64,000 nucleotides of DNA from NCBI RefSeq assembly GCF_001641615.1, contig NZ_LRRU01000020.1:454525-518524 (forward strand), in the 5' to 3' direction. Source of the DNA: Pseudoalteromonas gelatinilytica. Lineage in GTDB: Bacteria > Pseudomonadota > Gammaproteobacteria > Enterobacterales > Alteromonadaceae. The first letter of the stretch is position 1, and every line of letters starts with the position of its first letter. Position numbers and translations under genes: made by a program. Below are positions 58,992-64,000 of the stretch, piece after piece. A model generated the notes under the pieces. That model saw nothing but the letters and a program-made list of their open reading frames with translations, was not told the DNA's origin and ran no database searches.

Positions 58992-60659
58992 ATGTGTTCA
59001 ATTTTTGGGGTATTAGATATTAAATCTGATCCCGTCCAATTGCGAAGTCAAGCAATTGAGATGTCAAAACTTTTAAGACACCGCGGGCCAGATTGGTCAG
59101 GGGTATATTCATCAGATAAAGCTATTTTAGTGCACGAACGTCTAGCGATTGTTGGCGTATCAAGTGGTGCACAACCTTTGTACAACCCAGAGCGTACAAA
59201 TATTCTTGCGGTTAACGGTGAAATTTATAACCACAAAGAGTTAGCAGCTAACTTAGAAACAGATTTTACTTTCCAAACTCAGTCTGACTGTGAAGTTATC
59301 TTAGCTTTATACAAGCAAAAAGGCCCAGAGTTTTTAGACGATTTAAATGGTATTTTCGCTTTTTGTTTATACGACGAAGAGCAAGATGCCTACTTAATTG
59401 GTCGTGACCATATCGGTATTATTCCGCTTTATACGGGTCACGATGAACACGGTAACTTTTATGTTGCCTCAGAATTAAAAGCATTATCGCCAATTTGTAA
59501 ACATATTGAAGAATTCCCGCCGGGTCATTTCTTATGGAGCAAAGATGGTCAACTTCGTAAGTACTACAGCCGTGATTGGCAAAGCTTTGATGCGGTTAAA
59601 GACAACGAAGCTAAAGCAAGCGATGTAAAAGAAGGCCTAGAGGCAGCTGTTAAACGTCAATTAATGTGTGACGTTCCATACGGTGTTCTATTATCTGGTG
59701 GTTTAGATTCATCTGTTATTTCAGCTATCACACAGCGTTTTGCTGCAAAACGTATCGAAGACAATGACGAGTCAGATGCGTGGTGGCCAAAACTGCATTC
59801 ATTCTCTGTGGGGCTTGAAGGGTCGCCAGATTTAGCAGCTGCACAAAAAGTAGCTGATATGATTGGCACGGTTCACCACCCTATTCACTTTACTATTCAA
59901 GAAGGCATTGATGCCCTTCGTGAAGTGATTTACCACATCGAAACCTACGATGTAACAACCATTCGTGCCTCAACGCCTATGTATTTAATGGCACGTCAGA
60001 TCAAAGCCATGGGTATTAAAATGGTGTTGTCGGGTGAAGGTGCTGATGAATTGTTTGGTGGTTACCTTTATTTCCATAAAGCGCCAAATGCACAAGAGTT
60101 CCATGAAGAGCTTAACCGTAAAGTGTCTAAGCTACATATGTTTGACTGTTTACGTGCCAATAAATCAATGGCAGCTTGGGGCGTGGAAGCACGTGTACCA
60201 TTCTTAGATAAAGAATTTGTAGACGTAGCAATGCGAATCAACCCTGAAGCGAAAATGTGTAAAGACGGTAAAATCGAAAAGCACATTATTCGTGAAGCAT
60301 TCGACGGCTATCTACCAGAAGAAGTGCTATGGCGTCAAAAAGAGCAGTTCTCTGATGGCGTAGGCTATAACTGGATTGATACGTTGAAAGAGTACGTGAG
60401 CGAGCAAGTAAGCGATCAAGACCTTGCTAATGCTAAGTACAAATACCCGATCAATACGCCAGATTCTAAAGAAGCGTATTTCTATCGTAGTATTTTCGAA
60501 GAACACTTCCCTGGCGATGCAGCAGCTAAATGTGTTCCGCACGGCAAATCGGTTGCTTGTTCAACACCTGAAGCACTGGCTTGGGATGAGTCATTCCAGA
60601 ACAATGCTGACCCTTCAGGTCGTGCTGCAGGCGTTCATAACGACGCCTATAAGAAGTAA
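58992..60659 (+). CDS. asnB: Glutamine-hydrolysing asparagine synthetase B
   Basis: AsnB makes asparagine from aspartate, ATP and glutamine amide. The 555 residues have the catalytic Cys directly after Met (M-C-S-I-F-G), R-H-R-G-P-D-W-S and V-N-G-E-I-Y-N-H in the N-terminal glutaminase domain (about 1-200), then the synthetase domain with pyrophosphate loop L-L-S-G-G-L-D-S-S and G-E-G-A-D-E-L-F-G-G-Y. Length matches E. coli AsnB. GAGGAG precedes the start. It stands alone. Confidence 0.97.
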   Translation: MCSIFGVLDIKSDPVQLRSQAIEMSKLLRHRGPDWSGVYSSDKAILVHERLAIVGVSSGAQPLYNPERTNILAVNGEIYNHKELAANLETDFTFQTQSDCEVILALYKQKGPEFLDDLNGIFAFCLYDEEQDAYLIGRDHIGIIPLYTGHDEHGNFYVASELKALSPICKHIEEFPPGHFLWSKDGQLRKYYSRDWQSFDAVKDNEAKASDVKEGLEAAVKRQLMCDVPYGVLLSGGLDSSVISAITQRFAAKRIEDNDESDAWWPKLHSFSVGLEGSPDLAAAQKVADMIGTVHHPIHFTIQEGIDALREVIYHIETYDVTTIRASTPMYLMARQIKAMGIKMVLSGEGADELFGGYLYFHKAPNAQEFHEELNRKVSKLHMFDCLRANKSMAAWGVEARVPFLDKEFVDVAMRINPEAKMCKDGKIEKHIIREAFDGYLPEEVLWRQKEQFSDGVGYNWIDTLKEYVSEQVSDQDLANAKYKYPINTPDSKEAYFYRSIFEEHFPGDAAAKCVPHGKSVACSTPEALAWDESFQNNADPSGRAAGVHNDAYKK

Positions 60660-60666
60660 TGTTTTT

Positions 60667-60693
60667 GTGCTGCAAATCTTGTGTTTGCAGCAC
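60667..60693 (+). terminator. asnB terminator
   Basis: GTGCTGCAAA and TTTGCAGCAC form a perfect 10-base stem 8 bases after the stop, followed by TTTCC. The remaining gap to 60992 is AT-rich with no ORF or clear repeat and should hold the transporter promoter. Confidence 0.7.
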
Positions 60694-60992
60694 TTTCCTC
60701 TGAATTAAAATAATTTGATTTGAAATAATACTTTAATCAAATAATTATTCCCACTTGTAAAATCGTTCACAAATCCGTCAAAAACACATAAAAATGGCTT
60801 TTATTCGCCTATTTAGTGCTTAAACCATTTACATTTATTTTCGAACTCCTACACTAAAGACTAATATTTGGTACAAATTTATTTCGTCTACGAACTATTT
60901 TTAGTGTTCATACGTATAACTTGCAATGAAATAAATAGGTAGCAACCGGCCGTTTAGCTCTCTGCTAAACATAATCACAACAAGAGGTATTC

Positions 60993-62567
60993 ATGAGCGA
61001 ACATCATGACAAGTACAGTATCGACAATACCGACTACACTGTCGGTCAGGACAATGTACAAAAATGGGGTTTTGATGTGCACAACCCTGTCTTTGGCATC
61101 AGTGCGGGTTTAATCGCCCTATTTTTAGTGGCAACACTCATTTCAGATGCTGAAACAGCAAAAACAACCCTAAATGGCATTAAGAATGACATTATTAATA
61201 ACTTTGATGGCTTTTTTATGTGGTCAGCAAACTTATTCGTATTGTTTTGCCTTGCGTTGATTGTTTCACCCTACGGTAATATTCGCTTAGGTGGCAATGA
61301 CGCAAGACCATCTCATTCTCGAATTTCATGGCTAGCCATGCTCTTTGCTGCGGGCATGGGTATTGGCTTAATGTTTTGGGGCGTCGCAGAACCTGTGGCC
61401 TACTTTACAGGCTGGTACGAAACACCACTCGGCGTTGAAGCTAACACCCCTGAAGCCGCCAAACTTGCAATGGGTGCAACCATGTTCCACTGGGGTCTTC
61501 ACCCTTGGGCAATTTACGCCGTTGTTTCACTGTCATTGGCATTCTTTTGCTATAACAAAGGCTTGCCGTTATCTATTCGTTCGATTTTTTACCCTATTTT
61601 AGGTGACAGAGCTTGGGGTTGGCCGGGTCATATCATCGATATTTTAGCGGTACTTGCTACGTTATTTGGCCTTGCAACATCACTTGGCTTAGGTGCGCAG
61701 CAAGCGGCTGCAGGTATTAATCATGTATTTGGTACTGATGCAGGAATTGGCTTACAAATTGGTGTTATCACTGGGGTAACGTTACTTGCGGTGATCTCAG
61801 TTGTTCGCGGTATTGACGGCGGTGTAAAATTACTGAGCAACGTTAATATGGTCATTGCCTTTGTCTTGTTAGTGTTTGTTGGTGTTGTCGGTTTTGCCGC
61901 GGCATTTGGTAATATCCCGAATACAGTAATGGGTTATGTTGAAAACATCATTCCATTGAGTAACCCGCATGGTCGAGAAGATGAAACATGGATGCACGGA
62001 TGGACCGTATTCTACTGGGCTTGGTGGATTTCATGGTCACCATTTGTTGGTATGTTCATTGCGCGCGTATCTGAGGGCCGAACAATTCGCGAGTTCTTAA
62101 TTGCCGTATTGCTTATTCCTACTATCGTTACCATCTTTTGGATGTCAATTTACGGTGGTATCGCCATTGAGCAAGTTATTGATAAAGTGGGTGTGCTAGG
62201 TGAGAAAGGCTTAACTGATGTACCTCTTGCTATGTTCCAAATGTTTGAAGCCCTGCCAATGTCGCAAGTGCTTTCGTTCATTGCAATTGTGCTAGTACTC
62301 GTGTTCTTTATCACGTCATCTGACTCAGGTTCATTAGTAATCGACTCAATTACCGCTGGCGGTAAAGTGGATGCGCCAGTGCCACAACGTATTTTCTGGG
62401 CAACAATCGAGGGCGCTATTGCAGCTGCACTTGTTTGGATTGGTGGCACTCAAGCTATCGAAGCTTTACAAGCCGGTGCAGTATCTACGGGCTTACCGTT
62501 TACCTTTGTATTGTTATTAATGTGCGTGAGTTTAATTCTTGGTTTGAGAACAGAGCCAAGAAACTAA
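60993..62567 (+). CDS. BCCT-family betaine/choline/carnitine-type transporter
   Basis: This 524-residue protein has about twelve membrane helices and the BCCT core A-A-G-M-G-I-G-L-M-F-W-G-V-A-E-P and, in helix 8, W-T-V-F-Y-W-A-W-W-I-S-W-S-P-F-V-G, whose tryptophans line the betaine site. The N-terminal 45 residues are hydrophilic; the C-terminal tail is very short (R-T-E-P-R-N), so an osmosensing tail as in BetP is lacking. Substrates could be glycine betaine, choline or DMSP. GAGG precedes the start, and a strong terminator follows. Confidence 0.93.
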   Translation: MSEHHDKYSIDNTDYTVGQDNVQKWGFDVHNPVFGISAGLIALFLVATLISDAETAKTTLNGIKNDIINNFDGFFMWSANLFVLFCLALIVSPYGNIRLGGNDARPSHSRISWLAMLFAAGMGIGLMFWGVAEPVAYFTGWYETPLGVEANTPEAAKLAMGATMFHWGLHPWAIYAVVSLSLAFFCYNKGLPLSIRSIFYPILGDRAWGWPGHIIDILAVLATLFGLATSLGLGAQQAAAGINHVFGTDAGIGLQIGVITGVTLLAVISVVRGIDGGVKLLSNVNMVIAFVLLVFVGVVGFAAAFGNIPNTVMGYVENIIPLSNPHGREDETWMHGWTVFYWAWWISWSPFVGMFIARVSEGRTIREFLIAVLLIPTIVTIFWMSIYGGIAIEQVIDKVGVLGEKGLTDVPLAMFQMFEALPMSQVLSFIAIVLVLVFFITSSDSGSLVIDSITAGGKVDAPVPQRIFWATIEGAIAAALVWIGGTQAIEALQAGAVSTGLPFTFVLLLMCVSLILGLRTEPRN

Positions 62568-62587
62568 TCACAAAACTTTAAATAACA

Positions 62588-62613
62588 AAAAACGCCGCAC
62601 TGCGGCGTTTTTT
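62588..62613 (+). terminator. Terminator after BCCT gene
   Basis: AAAAACGCCGCA and TGCGGCGTTTTTT form a strong GC-rich hairpin with T-run, 22 bases after the stop. Confidence 0.9.
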
Positions 62614-62671
62614 ATTATTTAAGCTTTACCAACTATTTTTAAATACCCGACTAAAGTCAGTGCTACTCACG

Positions 62672-63379
62672 TTATATAAGTAACTCACCTAATGGTGTAT
62701 CAGAGCGATAATGGTAGGCAAGCTGTGCTTGTAATAGCTCTGCGGTGGCTATGGCATCATTAAGCGCATTATGATTTTGATAGGCCGGCAATGAATACCG
62801 AATACGCGAGTCAGCTAATCGTACTGAGTCGAGCTTAGAATTAAATAACCGTCCTAGTATGCCTTGCTTTGCTTTAAGCGCTCGCGTTTCAAGGTCTAGC
62901 GTGTCTATAACTGCAAACTCAAGTCCTTCCCCTAAACGTGCTTGCAACGCTTGATATAAGAAGTGCCGTTCAATAGGTGCAAAATGAACCACAATCACTT
63001 TGCCATTTAATGCAGATAATAAAGGCTCCATGATAGAAGAAAAATCTGGAGCTTCACTCACTTCTGAGTGAGTTATACCATGAATAACAATCGACTCTTC
63101 AGCGAGCTTTTGCCGTGGTTGAACAATCCAATGCTTGCTGTATTTGCAAAAAATTCGCTTTGAATTAAAAGGCACTAATCCCACACTGACAATATCGTCA
63201 CCATCAAAATTTAGACCAGTCGTCTCAAAATCTAGCGCGACCATAGGAACGTCGCTGATAGGCATGCTTAAATCATTGATGGCTGAAGAATAAAACTCTT
63301 GGATTAATGGCTGTTTACTTACCTTTAGTTGCTGCTGGTAGCGGCTTGGCCAATCAAGTTTAGCGCCTTGCTTTGCCAT
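62672..63379 (-). CDS. DnaQ-like 3'-5' exonuclease
   Basis: This 235-residue protein has the DEDDh exonuclease motifs: ExoI V-A-L-D-F-E-T-T-G (Asp and Glu), ExoII around V-V-H-F-A-P-I-E-R-H-F-L (with H-F-A-P in place of the usual H-N-A-x-F-D) and ExoIII H-N-A-L-N-D-A-I-A-T-A with His and Asp. Residues 1-45 are a basic N-terminal extension. It could trim DNA or RNA. Its start overlaps the stop of the DUF294-type gene by one base (TAATG); this pairing is common in gammaproteobacteria as far as I recall. Confidence 0.87.
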   Translation of the reverse strand: MAKQGAKLDWPSRYQQQLKVSKQPLIQEFYSSAINDLSMPISDVPMVALDFETTGLNFDGDDIVSVGLVPFNSKRIFCKYSKHWIVQPRQKLAEESIVIHGITHSEVSEAPDFSSIMEPLLSALNGKVIVVHFAPIERHFLYQALQARLGEGLEFAVIDTLDLETRALKAKQGILGRLFNSKLDSVRLADSRIRYSLPAYQNHNALNDAIATAELLQAQLAYHYRSDTPLGELLI

Positions 63380-64000
63380 TATTTCATCCCTGAGTTAGCT
63401 GAGTATCTGAATTTAAGGAAATTCTGTGCTTTATCTAAAATCGCAAATGCCTCTTTAAGATTGCGCTGCTCAAAGGGTGATAGTAAATGAGGCTCAAGAT
63501 CGTTATCAGGCGCTTCATCAAGTTTTTCAATTTGCCATGCTTGGTGCCTAATTCTTACCATCGCAATGTACTCTAGCGCATCACGTAAATCCTGCGCTTT
63601 ACCCTCAGGAAGTAATTTGGCATCAATAATATCTTCTAGTCGCTCAAATGAATTCTGTTTACGGCTACCGATAGCTAATGCATGCACACGTATTACATCA
63701 GACAAAGGCGCTGTGCCACGGCGTTTTAAGTTCATAGAACGCTTGTGTTGCCCATTATGCTCTAACACAAAGTCTTTAAAGAAACCTAGAGGCGGTGTTC
63801 TGTTGCGCGCATTCGAAGCAAGGTTAGCCAAGAAACGTTTATTCTTACGCCCTTCTGTTGCGATAAAACGCTTAAGTTCATCAGCCCATTTGTTTTTACC
63901 GTACACACCGTCTAAATCAAAAAAGATCGAGCTGTGTAATAAAGCCTGCGGTTTAGGTTCGGCCATCCAATCTGCAAATTGTTCTTGCCACTGCTCGCGA
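63379..64000 (-). CDS. DUF294-type putative nucleotidyltransferase, C-terminal part (5' end outside window)
   Basis: The reading frame runs off the right edge without a start; the Met at 63966 is internal since the frame continues upstream as W-Q-E-Q-F-A-D-W. What is seen, about 207 codons, matches the substrate-binding C-terminal domain of DUF294 proteins, with I-F-F-D-L-D-G-V-Y-G and R-R-G-T-A-P-L-S-D-V-I-R-V-H-A-L. The missing part would hold cyclic-nucleotide and CBS domains and the nucleotidyltransferase domain. It is upstream of and coupled to the exonuclease gene. Confidence 0.82.
   Translation of the reverse strand, partial: REQWQEQFADWMAEPKPQALLHSSIFFDLDGVYGKNKWADELKRFIATEGRKNKRFLANLASNARNRTPPLGFFKDFVLEHNGQHKRSMNLKRRGTAPLSDVIRVHALAIGSRKQNSFERLEDIIDAKLLPEGKAQDLRDALEYIAMVRIRHQAWQIEKLDEAPDNDLEPHLLSPFEQRNLKEAFAILDKAQNFLKFRYSANSGMK

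Noticed and set aside
60424..60708. 94-residue plus-strand ORF at the end of asnB
   Set aside because: It overlaps the AsnB C-terminus in another frame and lacks start signals.

Overview
The window reads as chromosome of a marine gammaproteobacterium of the Alteromonadales, most likely Pseudoalteromonas or a close relative. This rests on AT-rich coding sequence, a textbook fabA and rmf, a VF530-type DNA-binding protein, a liu/mms branched-chain amino acid regulon under a MerR regulator, several secreted or periplasmic enzymes, and short tandem repeats between genes. The species call is inference; no rRNA or tRNA gene was seen.

Region 1 (1-18672) is the main accessory locus. It is a polysaccharide (biofilm) locus matching, gene for gene, the syp (symbiosis polysaccharide) locus known from Vibrio fischeri, in a different order. 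A sigma-54 response regulator (SypG-like, cut by the left edge), a kinase/receiver/phosphatase protein (SypE-like), a P-loop protein (SypD-like), an outer-membrane exporter (SypC-like), an OmpA lipoprotein (SypB-like) and a STAS protein (SypA-like) form one unit. A second unit encodes Wzz (SypO-like), a glycosyltransferase (SypP-like) and a fused glycosyltransferase/initiating sugar transferase (SypQ+SypR). A third encodes flippase, ligase/polymerase, acetyltransferase and glycosyltransferases (SypJ-N-like). A divergent unit encodes a GT2 glycosyltransferase coupled to a lone receiver domain. Sigma-54 -24/-12 elements can be read before all these units except the regulator, and large inverted repeats flank or lie near them. 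Key regulatory residues (SypA Ser56, SypG Asp53, SypE N-box Asn and receiver Asp) are in place. No sypF-like sensor kinase lies in the window.

Region 2 (18642-26131) holds housekeeping genes: an EEP-family hydrolase, a hotdog thioesterase, an M23 peptidase, a double-domain QueD-like protein, fabA with a FabR-like operator, rmf, an acuR-acuI pair (acrylyl-CoA detoxification), a VF530 protein and gloA. Region 3 (26130-30305) is a minus-strand group of poorly known genes: two hypotheticals, an RDD membrane protein, a serine/threonine-kinase-like protein and a small membrane protein.

Region 4 (30341-46719) is a branched-chain amino acid degradation regulon: a minus-strand valine/isoleucine operon (thiolase, mmsA, acyl-CoA dehydrogenase, two crotonase-fold enzymes, mmsB, SDR) divergent from a plus-strand leucine operon (liuR-liuABCDE plus a 3-oxoacid CoA-transferase). 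LiuR-like operators lie in the shared promoter region. Leucine would end as acetyl-CoA and acetoacetate, the latter activated by the CoA-transferase; valine and isoleucine feed propionyl-CoA and acetyl-CoA.

Region 5 (47022-53912) is accessory: a LysR regulator, small exported proteins, three paralogous exported alpha-helical proteins that share a promoter-region element with fixed internal spacing, and between the first two a minus-strand island of orphan genes, one of them frameshifted. Region 6 (53928-64000) holds a periplasmic MsrA-thioredoxin-MsrB fusion, an exported M17 aminopeptidase, pxpB-pxpC, asparagine synthetase, a BCCT transporter, a DnaQ-like exonuclease and the end of a DUF294-type protein cut by the right edge. 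No insertion sequence, prophage, CRISPR array or attachment site was recognised.
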